Assembly: GCA_023431385.1 (NCBI GenBank)
Contig: JAEYWA010000079.1
Coordinates: 1 to 50,012 of the forward strand
Origin: Bacillota bacterium
Lineage (GTDB): Bacteria; Bacillota; Clostridia; Acetivibrionales; DSM-1351
Reading direction: 5' to 3'
DNA: 50,012 bases
Shown: piece by piece, positions 37,288-45,179 of the stretch
Layout of the letters: the number at the start of each line of letters is the position of its first letter
How positions within the stretch are numbered: the stretch's first letter is position 1
The notes under the pieces: model-generated
Told to the model about the DNA's origin: nothing
Databases searched by the model: none
The model's input: only the letters and a program-made list of their open reading frames with translations
Translations under genes and position numbers: made by a program

Positions 37288-38126
37288 CGAAGGAAATTTT
37301 AAAAAACTCAATAAAATATATTCTGCTTATCATAGTAGGTATTTTAATGATTTATCCCTTTATATGGTTGTGTTTTGCTTCATTCAAAAGTAATAGAGAT
37401 ATTTTCGGGTCATTGAAGCTTTTGCCCTCAGAGATATCATTAAAGCCGTTTATTGAGGGATGGAAGGGCAGCGGTCAATATACCTATGGCAATTTCTTCC
37501 TGAATTCTGCAATATTAGTAATACCGACATCACTTTTTACAGTATTGTCCAGTATAAGTGTAAGCTATGCATTTGCACGTTTAAAATTTCATTTTAAAAA
37601 GCTGTTGTTCAGTCTCGTAATATCAACACTTATGCTTCCAAATGCCGTAATTATAATACCTAGATACATGATTTTTAAAAATTTCAACTGGATTGACAGT
37701 TATCTCCCTTTCACAGTACCGGCTCTATTAGCCTGTAATTCTTTCTTTATATTTATGATGATACAGTTTTTCAGGGGTTTACCAAAGGAACTTGATGAAT
37801 CAGCATATATTGATGGCTGCAATTCCTTTACCATACTGGTGAAGATATTGACACCGCTCTGCAAGCCTGCCATTATATCCGCTTTCCTGTTTCAATTTAT
37901 GTGGACCTGGAATGACTTTTTTAATTCGTTGATTTACATTAACAGCGTAAGTAAATATACGGTTACTTTAGGATTACGAATGTCATTGGATAATCAATCC
38001 GGTGATTTACCCTGGAATCAAATTATGGCGATGTCCGTTCTTACTATCGTACCTTGTGTCCTGCTATTCTTTTTTGCACAAAAACATTTTGTAGAAGGCA
38101 TAGCTACTACCGGTATTAAAGGCTGA
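37284..38126 (+). CDS. ABC sugar importer permease, MalG type (third importer)
   Basis: 280 residues with six membrane segments. The EAA loop reads LDESAYIDGCNSFTILVKIL. It overlaps the MalF-type permease by four bases and precedes the GH95 gene by about 100 bases with no terminator between, so the importer and catabolic genes probably share a transcript. Confidence 0.9.
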   Translation: MTKEILKNSIKYILLIIVGILMIYPFIWLCFASFKSNRDIFGSLKLLPSEISLKPFIEGWKGSGQYTYGNFFLNSAILVIPTSLFTVLSSISVSYAFARLKFHFKKLLFSLVISTLMLPNAVIIIPRYMIFKNFNWIDSYLPFTVPALLACNSFFIFMMIQFFRGLPKELDESAYIDGCNSFTILVKILTPLCKPAIISAFLFQFMWTWNDFFNSLIYINSVSKYTVTLGLRMSLDNQSGDLPWNQIMAMSVLTIVPCVLLFFFAQKHFVEGIATTGIKG

Positions 38127-38227
38127 TCAGAGAGGCGAAATTTATACACTTTTGTGAGATGGCAAGTGACTAAAGAGGGTTGTATCTATTTATCAGTATG
38201 AGAATTTGGGTGAGAGGAATAAGGAAA

Positions 38228-40669
38228 ATGAATACTAAAAATCCTTTTATTGAAGATAAATTAGAAAACTGCAATGGAAATAACGGGGAAAACAATACAG
38301 AATATCCACGTGCGCTATGGTGGTATAAAAGTCCTCCTGTTAAGTTCTGGGAGGGGATACCGATTGGGACTGGACGATTTGCCGCCATGGTACATGGAAC
38401 CCCCTCACAGGAAATAATAACTTTCAATGATGAAACTTTATGGACGGGAAGTCCATATAATCCAAACAATGAACAAGGCCCAGAAATTCTGCAGAAAGTC
38501 CGCGAGTTAATTTTATCAAAGGAATATACTGAAGCTGACAAAGAAATAATGAAGTTGGGCAGTCGTCCAATATATACACAATCCTACCAGGCTATGGGTA
38601 TTTTAAATATCAAATTTGAGGATCAATGCCAGTATTCGGAGTACCGTCGGGAACTGGATATGGACAGGGCTGTTGTAACAATCAGCTACACAATTGATGG
38701 TGTAGCCTACAAAAGAGAAATCTTTGCGAGCTATACTGATCAGACCGTCGTAATGAGGCTTACTGCAGATAAATCCGGAAAAATTAATTTTACTGCATGG
38801 ATGGACAGTCTGCATGTGGGTGCTTCAAGCTTAGTGGACGAGGATGGTGTTCTGTTTATGAGAGGTCGTGTACAGGATTGCCTGTATACAGATAATCACA
38901 CTCCTTATGATCCTCTAATAAAAAGTAAAATGAAATGGCAGGCTGGTTTGAAAGTGCTTGCGCAAGGAGGTACACAGTCAATAGTATCTGTAAATCATAG
39001 CAAGAGTCAAACCGCCGGAATTCAAGTAAGTAACGCAGATGCGGTCACATTGGTACTTGCAGGTGCAACCAATTATGTAAAATGGGATGATATTTCCGGA
39101 GATGAGAATAAAGCTTGCATGCAGTATCTTAAATCAGGAGACCTTTCATATAGGGTGCTGCTTGAAAGACATTTGGAAGACTATCAACCGCGTTTCGGGA
39201 GATGTAAAATCTTTCTCGGCCACGATGAGCATCCTGAGAAAGATACGACCCAGAAGTTGGAGGACATGAAAAAAGGTAAAGATGATGCTCAATTTGCGGC
39301 TGTGTACTTCCAATATGCAAGATATTTGCTTCTTGCTGCTGCACGGGAAAGAACCTTAGCATTTAACAATCATAATATTTGGCTTGATAACCTGGAAGGA
39401 AGATGGGAGGGTCGCTGGACCCTGAATATTAACATTCAGGAATGCTACTGGCCGGTTGAAAGTACGAATTTGCCAGAAATTAATGAATCGCTTTTGTTGT
39501 TCGTTCAGCAATTATATGAGGCCGGAAAAAGGACAGCTAAAGAGGTATTCGGTTTTAAAGGCTGGTGTGCTCATCATGGAGTGGATATTTGGATGAACAC
39601 AGCTTTTACAAGCCCTTCGGCACACTTCGGATTTTTTCCAACCGCCGGAGCATGGTTATGCCAGCAGTTATATGAGCATTATAAGTTCATACCCGACGAA
39701 GGGTATCTAAAAGAAATATACCCGATTATTAAAGAAGCCGCCGAGTTCTGTGCCGATTTACTTATTACTGACCCTGAAACAGGCCTTCTTGTTACATGCC
39801 CGTCGACATCACCGGAGAATAAGTTTATAAATCCTGCCGATGGATCTCCTGCGGGAGCTTCAATGGGGGCAGCCATAGACACGCAAATAATCCGAAATCT
39901 ATTCAGAAACTGTATTGACGCATGTGTAATACTTGGAAAGGATACAGAATTTAGAAATCAGTTGGAGCAAAAGCTGCATAGACTTCCGCCGCATAAAATC
40001 GGAAAATACGGCCAATTACAAGAATGGTTTTACGACTTTGAAGAAAGTGAAGTTCAGCATCGTCACATCTCACACTTATTTGCATTATACCCTGATAACG
40101 ACATTACACCCAAAAAGAGTCCGGAACTGATTCAGGCTGTTAAAACCGTATTAGATAGAAGGGGAGAAGAAAATCTCGGCTGGTCGGGTGCGTGGAAGAT
40201 CAACATTAATGCACGTTTGGGAGATGGAGATAAGGCACACGACTATCTGCGAAGAATGTTGAGCGATGTCAGTATTCATCCCCGTAAGGAAGACAGTACT
40301 GTAACACCTTCTTTTGAAGGAAATCAGGGAATACAGGGCGTATGTTCCGGAATAGTCGAAATGCTGCTGCAAAGCCATGAAAGTGAGATAAACCTGCTCC
40401 CGGCACTGCCCAAAGTGTGGGCAGACGGGTCAATCTGCGGACTACGTGCCAGGGGGGGGTATGAAGTCGATATCCGTTGGAAGGATGGAACGCTTGAATG
40501 TGCAGCAATAAGGCCGATGCTTGCCGGAATTTGCAGAGTACGTGCAAATACTCCAATTTCAATTACATCAGGTTCCGGAATAACGCAAATAACAAGGCTT
40601 GATGATACAAGCGTAGAATTTACTGCTGAAGCCGATACTGAATACACGGTTCTGCCTATAAAATACTAG
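38228..40669 (+). CDS. Glycoside hydrolase family 95-like enzyme (alpha-L-fucosidase/galactosidase family) with altered motifs
   Basis: 813 residues, a usual size for GH95, with an N-terminal beta-sandwich (PIGTGRFAAMVHG, FNDETLWTGSPYNPN) and an alpha/alpha barrel. The two catalytic-site asparagines appear to be kept as Asn400-Ile-Asn402, and the general acid Glu530 sits in CPSTSPEN (by comparison with the characterised bifidobacterial enzyme, from memory). Two motifs differ: the usual HHNTD reads HHGVD (449-453), and the usual IDGNFG, which carries the catalytic Asp, reads FEGNQG (Glu697). Activity may therefore be shifted or lost. No signal peptide is visible. I chose the ATG at 38228, preceded by AAGGAAA; longer starts are possible. 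It is first in the catabolic half of the third importer operon. Confidence 0.8.
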   Translation: MNTKNPFIEDKLENCNGNNGENNTEYPRALWWYKSPPVKFWEGIPIGTGRFAAMVHGTPSQEIITFNDETLWTGSPYNPNNEQGPEILQKVRELILSKEYTEADKEIMKLGSRPIYTQSYQAMGILNIKFEDQCQYSEYRRELDMDRAVVTISYTIDGVAYKREIFASYTDQTVVMRLTADKSGKINFTAWMDSLHVGASSLVDEDGVLFMRGRVQDCLYTDNHTPYDPLIKSKMKWQAGLKVLAQGGTQSIVSVNHSKSQTAGIQVSNADAVTLVLAGATNYVKWDDISGDENKACMQYLKSGDLSYRVLLERHLEDYQPRFGRCKIFLGHDEHPEKDTTQKLEDMKKGKDDAQFAAVYFQYARYLLLAAARERTLAFNNHNIWLDNLEGRWEGRWTLNINIQECYWPVESTNLPEINESLLLFVQQLYEAGKRTAKEVFGFKGWCAHHGVDIWMNTAFTSPSAHFGFFPTAGAWLCQQLYEHYKFIPDEGYLKEIYPIIKEAAEFCADLLITDPETGLLVTCPSTSPENKFINPADGSPAGASMGAAIDTQIIRNLFRNCIDACVILGKDTEFRNQLEQKLHRLPPHKIGKYGQLQEWFYDFEESEVQHRHISHLFALYPDNDITPKKSPELIQAVKTVLDRRGEENLGWSGAWKININARLGDGDKAHDYLRRMLSDVSIHPRKEDSTVTPSFEGNQGIQGVCSGIVEMLLQSHESEINLLPALPKVWADGSICGLRARGGYEVDIRWKDGTLECAAIRPMLAGICRVRANTPISITSGSGITQITRLDDTSVEFTAEADTEYTVLPIKY

Positions 40670-40681
40670 AAAGGTAATATC

Positions 40682-41734
40682 ATGGAGAGGAAAAAATTAT
40701 CTAACACAAATCTTTCGCTTTCGGTTCTGGGTATGGGATGCTGGGCGTATGGCGGAGGAAAATACTGGGGGGAACAAAGTCAGAAGGATGTTGATGAGGT
40801 TGTACATGCGGCATTGGATCTTGGGATAAATTATTTTGATACCGCGGAAGTATATAATGATGGAGAAAGTGAAAGAGCGCTGGGTCTGGCACTCAAGGGC
40901 AGGCGGACGGAGGCTGTCATTGGAACAAAGGTCAGTACCTCAAACACAAAGGCTGATGACTTACGAAGGCATTGTGAAAAGAGCTTAAAGCGGCTTGGGA
41001 CAGATTACATAGATTTATATATGCTTCACTGGCCGATTAACCCCAAGGCTATTGCACATTTTACAAGTGATAAAGGTCTAATATCTTCACCTCCTTCAAT
41101 AGAGGAGGCTTTTAGCACCTTGCTGCAGCTGCAGAAAGAAGGAAAGATCCGTGAGATTGGAATCAGTAATCACGGTGTGCTGCAAATGGAGGAAGTAAGG
41201 AAAACAGGTGTGAACATTGCAGTAAATGAACTGCCGTATAACCTCATTTCCAGAGGAATTGAAGAAGAAGTTTTGCCGTACTGCAAAAAGAATAATATCG
41301 GAGTAATCGGTTATATGGCCTTGCAGCAGGGGATTCTTGCGGGAAAGTATTCTTCGGTGGAATCCATTCCGGCAGCCCAGGCACACTCAAGACATTTTCA
41401 TTTCAGCAGAGGCGCAGATCAATCCAGACATGGGGAAGCAGGGGCTGAAAAAGAAATATTTGAGTTGCTGCAGGTAATGAATAAAATTGCCCTCGAAATT
41501 AATACAAGTGTTCTTTCCCTATCTCTTGCGTGGGCTATGGCTAAAGAAGGAATAACCAGTACCTTGGTGGGATCTCGTAATATAAGTCAACTTAAATTGA
41601 ATGTTGGTGCAGCCTCTTTCAAACTGCCAGGTGATGTCATTGAAAAGCTTAACAGGCTGAGTGAGCCGGTATTGGCAAAAATGGGATCAAACCCTGATTA
41701 TTACGAAAACAGAAAATATAGCAGAATTTACTGA
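40682..41734 (+). CDS. Aldo/keto reductase, candidate aldose 1-dehydrogenase
   Basis: 350 residues of the AKR superfamily, with the catalytic tetrad Asp53, Tyr58, Lys83 and His116 (FDTAEVYN, IGTKV, LHWP). The C-terminal cofactor region is TLVGSRNISQL. It lies 12 bases after the GH95 gene and 16 before dgoD, so it is co-transcribed with them. AKR-family L-fucose and L-galactose dehydrogenases are known, and a dgoD neighbour is what one expects for an enzyme that oxidises galactose or fucose to its lactone. That role is inferred from context; the sequence alone gives only the superfamily. Confidence 0.85.
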   Translation: MERKKLSNTNLSLSVLGMGCWAYGGGKYWGEQSQKDVDEVVHAALDLGINYFDTAEVYNDGESERALGLALKGRRTEAVIGTKVSTSNTKADDLRRHCEKSLKRLGTDYIDLYMLHWPINPKAIAHFTSDKGLISSPPSIEEAFSTLLQLQKEGKIREIGISNHGVLQMEEVRKTGVNIAVNELPYNLISRGIEEEVLPYCKKNNIGVIGYMALQQGILAGKYSSVESIPAAQAHSRHFHFSRGADQSRHGEAGAEKEIFELLQVMNKIALEINTSVLSLSLAWAMAKEGITSTLVGSRNISQLKLNVGAASFKLPGDVIEKLNRLSEPVLAKMGSNPDYYENRKYSRIY

Positions 41735-41750
41735 TTGAGAGGTATTTAAC

Positions 41751-42899
41751 ATGAAAATTATTAATATGGAATTATTTAAGGTGCCGCCACGCTGGCTTTT
41801 CCTTAAAATCACAACTGAATCAGGGCTGGTAGGATGGGGCGAACCTGTAATTGAAGGGAAGGCTGATACCGTTGCTGCAGCAGTTGAGGAAATGAAGGAA
41901 TACGTAATAGGACGAAATGCAAACGATATTGAGGATATATGGCAGGTATTATACAGAGGTGCATTTTACCGGGGCGGACCCATTTTAGTGAGTGCCATAT
42001 CAGGTATAGAACAAGCTTTGTGGGATATAAAGGGAAAAGCTCTGAATGCACCTGTTTATGAATTATTAGGCGGAGCTGTCAGGGAAAGGTTGAAAGTATA
42101 CTGCTGGATTGGCGGAGACAGGCCAAAAGACGTTGCAGCAGCAGCAAAGGAAAAATTTGAACAAGGCTATACTGCTTTAAAGATGAATGCCACACCGGAA
42201 ATAGCCTGGATAGATAATTTCATGATAATTCAAGATGTCATTGACAGAGTGCAATCCATCCGGGATGTGCTGGGATATAAAATGGATATTGCTCTTGATT
42301 TTCATGGAAGAGTGCATAAAGCCATGGCAAGGGTTCTGATGAAAGAACTTGAACCGTTTAGATTAATGTTTATTGAAGAACCGGTTTTAACAGAAAATGA
42401 GGAGGCTTTTGCTGAACTCAGGAGACACACCTTCACACCAATAGCGACAGGTGAAAGAAACTACACCCGTTGGGGCTTTAAAAACATGCTTCATAATGGA
42501 GGCGTAGATATTATCCAGCCTGATTTGAGCCACGCCGGGGGAATTCTTGAGGCCAAAAAGATTGCCGCTATGGCGGAAGCCTACGATGTCGCTGTTGCTC
42601 CCCATTGTCCTCTTGGGCCGATCGCGCTTGCCTCCTGTGTTCAGCTGGACTTTTGTACACCAAATGTTTTCATACAGGAACAGAGCTTGGGAATCCACTA
42701 TAATCAGGGGTCTGATCTCCTTGATTACCTTACCGATCCATCTGTCTTTGATTATAAGGATGGATACATAAACAAGTTGAACAAACCTGGCTTAGGAATT
42801 GAAGTCAATGAAGCAAAGGTAAGGGAAATGGCAAAGAGTGGTCATAACTGGAAGAACCCCGTTTGGAGAATGGCTGACGGCAGTCTGGCAGAGTGGTAA
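41751..42899 (+). CDS. dgoD: D-galactonate dehydratase DgoD
   Basis: 382 residues, the same length as E. coli DgoD and alignable throughout (from memory): LPPRW-like start, FYRGGPIL, LDFHGRV, FIEEPVL, QPDLSHAGGI, APHCPLGPIALA and the closing WRNP-like motif. The metal ligands Asp183, Glu209 and Glu235 and the catalytic His185 and His285 fall at the E. coli positions. It removes water from D-galactonate to give 2-keto-3-deoxy-D-galactonate, using magnesium, in the cytoplasm. AGAGG precedes the ATG. A kinase and an aldolase for the next two steps lie downstream. An alternative is activity on another aldonate such as L-fuconate, but the residue match favours DgoD. Confidence 0.88.
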   Translation: MKIINMELFKVPPRWLFLKITTESGLVGWGEPVIEGKADTVAAAVEEMKEYVIGRNANDIEDIWQVLYRGAFYRGGPILVSAISGIEQALWDIKGKALNAPVYELLGGAVRERLKVYCWIGGDRPKDVAAAAKEKFEQGYTALKMNATPEIAWIDNFMIIQDVIDRVQSIRDVLGYKMDIALDFHGRVHKAMARVLMKELEPFRLMFIEEPVLTENEEAFAELRRHTFTPIATGERNYTRWGFKNMLHNGGVDIIQPDLSHAGGILEAKKIAAMAEAYDVAVAPHCPLGPIALASCVQLDFCTPNVFIQEQSLGIHYNQGSDLLDYLTDPSVFDYKDGYINKLNKPGLGIEVNEAKVREMAKSGHNWKNPVWRMADGSLAEW

Positions 42900-42949
42900 A
42901 CCGATACGTCTTTAATGAACAAAATGTAGAATAGAAGGGGAGTGTTCAT

Positions 42950-43384
42950 ATGTTAAATGGTATCCCGTCAATTATATCACCCGACTTGATGAAGGTTCTG
43001 ATGGAAATGGGACATGGTGATGAAATAGTTTTTGCAGACCGTAACTTTCCTGCATCAAGTACGGCCAAAAAGCTTATACGCTGTGACGGTCACGGAATAC
43101 CGGCTATACTTGATGCTGTTTTAAAGTATTTTCCATTGGATTATGCAGTTAAACATTCCGTGGCATTAATGGCTGTTACTCCAGGAAATCCCTACAAGCC
43201 TGTAATAAGGGACGAGTATTCCTGCTGCGTAAAAAAATATAATAAGGACTTCAGTGAATTTGAGTATATGGAGAGATTTGAGTTTTACGAAAGAGCTAAA
43301 AATGCATATGCAGTAGTAGCTACAGGAGAAGCGTCACGTTTTGCAAATATAATACTGAAAAAGGGAATTGTAGCCGAAGAATAG
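42950..43384 (+). CDS. fucU: FucU/RbsD-family sugar mutarotase
   Basis: 144 residues, the size of FucU. It starts with GIPSIISPDLMKVLMEMGHGDEIVFADRNFP, with His22 and Asp24 as the expected active-site residues, and has the inner motif DGHGIPAILDAVLKYFPLDYAV. FucU interconverts alpha and beta anomers of L-fucose (and related sugars) to speed their entry into metabolism. AGGGGAG precedes the ATG. It lies between dgoD and the kinase gene. Its presence, with GH95, points to L-fucose or a galacto-configured sugar being released inside the cell. Confidence 0.85.
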   Translation: MLNGIPSIISPDLMKVLMEMGHGDEIVFADRNFPASSTAKKLIRCDGHGIPAILDAVLKYFPLDYAVKHSVALMAVTPGNPYKPVIRDEYSCCVKKYNKDFSEFEYMERFEFYERAKNAYAVVATGEASRFANIILKKGIVAEE

Positions 43385-43451
43385 GAAACATCTGCAGAAC
43401 GGACAAAAGGGCTGCTGCTCCAGATAAATTTACAAGAAAGGTGGAAAATTA

Positions 43452-44402
43452 ATGCCAGAAGTTGTTACTGTAGGTGAAACACTTGTCCTTTTCAGTCCTG
43501 AGCAAAACGGTCCCTTAAGGCATGTGGAAGGTTTTAAGAAAAGAATTGCAGGAGCCGAGAGCAATACTGCCATTGCATTAAGCAGACTGGAACACAGCTG
43601 CGGATGGATAAGCAAAATTGGCAGAGATGAATTCGGACAGTTCATTTTAAGAGAAATAAGGGCTGAAGGGGTGGATGTAACAGGGGTTCGGATAGATGAA
43701 AATGCACCCACAGGAATTATGTTTAAGGAGATATTTCACGGAATGGAAAGCCGGGTGTACTACTATAGGAAAGGTTCGGCAGCAAGCATGCTCAGACCGG
43801 AGGATATTGATCCGGAATATATCAAAAATGCGAGAATCCTTCACATTACAGGTATAACACCGGCACTGAATATTTCTTGTCTTGAAACCATATGGTCGTT
43901 AATAAGGACAGCTAAGGAGAATGGTGTTCTGATAAGTTTTGACCCCAATATACGTCTCAAACTGTGGAGCAGGGAGCAGGCTTCCAGGGTACTGAATGAA
44001 ATTTTGTCATATGCTGATATAGTGCTCTCAGGTGTTGACGAAGGAGAAATTATTTTAGGTGAAAGTAATGCTGAGCGACTTATTGATATATTGTTGGAAT
44101 CAGGGGTAGGCAAGGTAGCCCTGAAAATGGGAGCTGAGGGCTGTTGGGTAGCAGACATGAAATCCAGGTATAGGATAAATGCTGTTGAAGTCGGCCAGAA
44201 GGTCGATCCGATAGGTGCAGGAGATGCCTTTAATGCAGGCTTTCTTGCTGGTGTTCTCGAGGGGAAAGGGATTGAAGACTGCGGAAGGATGGGGAATATA
44301 ATGGGCGCTTTCGCAATAACCACCCGCGGTGATATAGAAGGACTACCGGGCAGGAGGGAACTGGAACAATTTATGAACCATGATAAGGAAATAACCAGAT
44401 AA
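43452..44402 (+). CDS. kdgK: PfkB-family sugar-acid kinase, KdgK type
   Basis: 316 residues. The PfkB N-terminal glycine region (GAESNTAIALSRL), the motif DPNIRLKLW typical of KDG kinases, and the C-terminal signature VDPIGAGDAFNAG with catalytic base Asp258 are present. It should phosphorylate 2-keto-3-deoxy-gluconate or -galactonate at O6 with ATP. Next to DgoD, 2-keto-3-deoxygalactonate is the likely substrate. KDG arising through KduD from the first operon could also enter here. AGAAAGGTGG lies upstream of the ATG. Confidence 0.8.
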   Translation: MPEVVTVGETLVLFSPEQNGPLRHVEGFKKRIAGAESNTAIALSRLEHSCGWISKIGRDEFGQFILREIRAEGVDVTGVRIDENAPTGIMFKEIFHGMESRVYYYRKGSAASMLRPEDIDPEYIKNARILHITGITPALNISCLETIWSLIRTAKENGVLISFDPNIRLKLWSREQASRVLNEILSYADIVLSGVDEGEIILGESNAERLIDILLESGVGKVALKMGAEGCWVADMKSRYRINAVEVGQKVDPIGAGDAFNAGFLAGVLEGKGIEDCGRMGNIMGAFAITTRGDIEGLPGRRELEQFMNHDKEITR

Positions 44403-44422
44403 GCCTTTGAAAGGAGAAAAAA

Positions 44423-45064
44423 GTGCTAAGGAATATATTAAATTGCATTGCGCAGACGGGAATAGTTTCAATTATAAGAGGTATAGATGAAGCGTACATA
44501 GATAATACGGTAAAGGCGCTATATAACGGAGGTATTCGAAATATTGAGATAACCTTAGACACACCGGGTGCTGTCAGAATGATTGAGAATGTGAAAAACT
44601 CATTCGGTGAAAATATGTTAGTAGGGGCTGGGACGGTACTTGATGCTGAGACAGCCAGAACAGCCATATTATCGGGTGCAGACTTTATTCTTTCACCGAG
44701 TCTGAGTGCCGGGGTTATAGAGATGTGCAGCCGATACGGCAAGCTCGCAGTACCCGGCGTTTTGACCCCGACAGAAATAATAACTGCATGGCAGTTGGGG
44801 GCTCAGTTAGTAAAGATATTCCCAGCCAGAGCTTTCGGACCAACATATATAAAGGACATAAAAGCTCCGCTGAAACAGATAGAGATTATGGCTGTAGGGG
44901 GAGTCGACATCTCCAACGCCGCGGAATTCATAAGGTCAGGCGCTATGTCTGTTGGAGTGGGCTCTGAGCTTGTCAATAGAAGAATAGTATATGAAGGGAA
45001 TTACGATTTAATAACCAAGAATTCAATACAATTTGTTGAAAGTATAAAGGTTAAAAAAGAATAG
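44423..45064 (+). CDS. eda: 2-keto-3-deoxy-6-phosphogluconate/galactonate aldolase
   Basis: 213 residues, the usual size for the Eda/DgoA family. The Schiff-base lysine is Lys131 in LVKIFPA; Glu42 (IEITLD) and Arg19 are the expected catalytic partners, with the phosphate-binding glycine motif AVGGV near 156. It cleaves the phosphorylated 2-keto-3-deoxy acid to pyruvate and glyceraldehyde 3-phosphate. The start is GTG, supported by AAGGAGA. It is the last gene of the third importer operon; specificity for the galacto form is inferred from DgoD. Confidence 0.85.
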   Translation: MLRNILNCIAQTGIVSIIRGIDEAYIDNTVKALYNGGIRNIEITLDTPGAVRMIENVKNSFGENMLVGAGTVLDAETARTAILSGADFILSPSLSAGVIEMCSRYGKLAVPGVLTPTEIITAWQLGAQLVKIFPARAFGPTYIKDIKAPLKQIEIMAVGGVDISNAAEFIRSGAMSVGVGSELVNRRIVYEGNYDLITKNSIQFVESIKVKKE

Positions 45065-45111
45065 TATTTAAGGCCAGAGGTTATTAATGCTTACTTAAAT
45101 AGAAGTATTCA

Positions 45112-45140
45112 TTGACTTTTAAATATCAATTTGTTAATAT
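45112..45140 (+). promoter_or_regulatory. Strong promoter of the LacI-family gene
   Basis: TTGACT (45112-45117), a 17-base spacer and TAATAT (45135-45140) form the best box pair in the window. Transcription would begin near 45147, immediately before the operator. Confidence 0.65.
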
Positions 45141-45149
45141 AAATACAGA

Positions 45150-45164
45150 GTTAAACGTTTTGCG
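45150..45164 (+). promoter_or_regulatory. LacI-type operator upstream of its own gene
   Basis: The exact palindrome AAACGTTT (45153-45160) has a central CG, as in many LacI-family operators. Read on the opposite strand, 45150-45163 is GCAAAACGTTTAAC, matching the operator at 46243-46256 at 12 of 14 positions. It lies just after the predicted start of transcription, so the repressor could limit its own expression. Confidence 0.6.
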
Positions 45165-45179
45165 ATAGAAGGTGATTTT

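Noticed and set aside
42950..43384. RbsD (ribose pyranase) instead of FucU
   Set aside because: The protein is in the same family, but its length and the GHGDEIVFADRNFP and DGHGIPAILDAV motifs fit FucU better, and no ribose genes are nearby.
43841..44323. 160-residue leftward frame opposite kdgK
   Set aside because: Shadow of a PfkB-family gene with complete motifs on the other strand.
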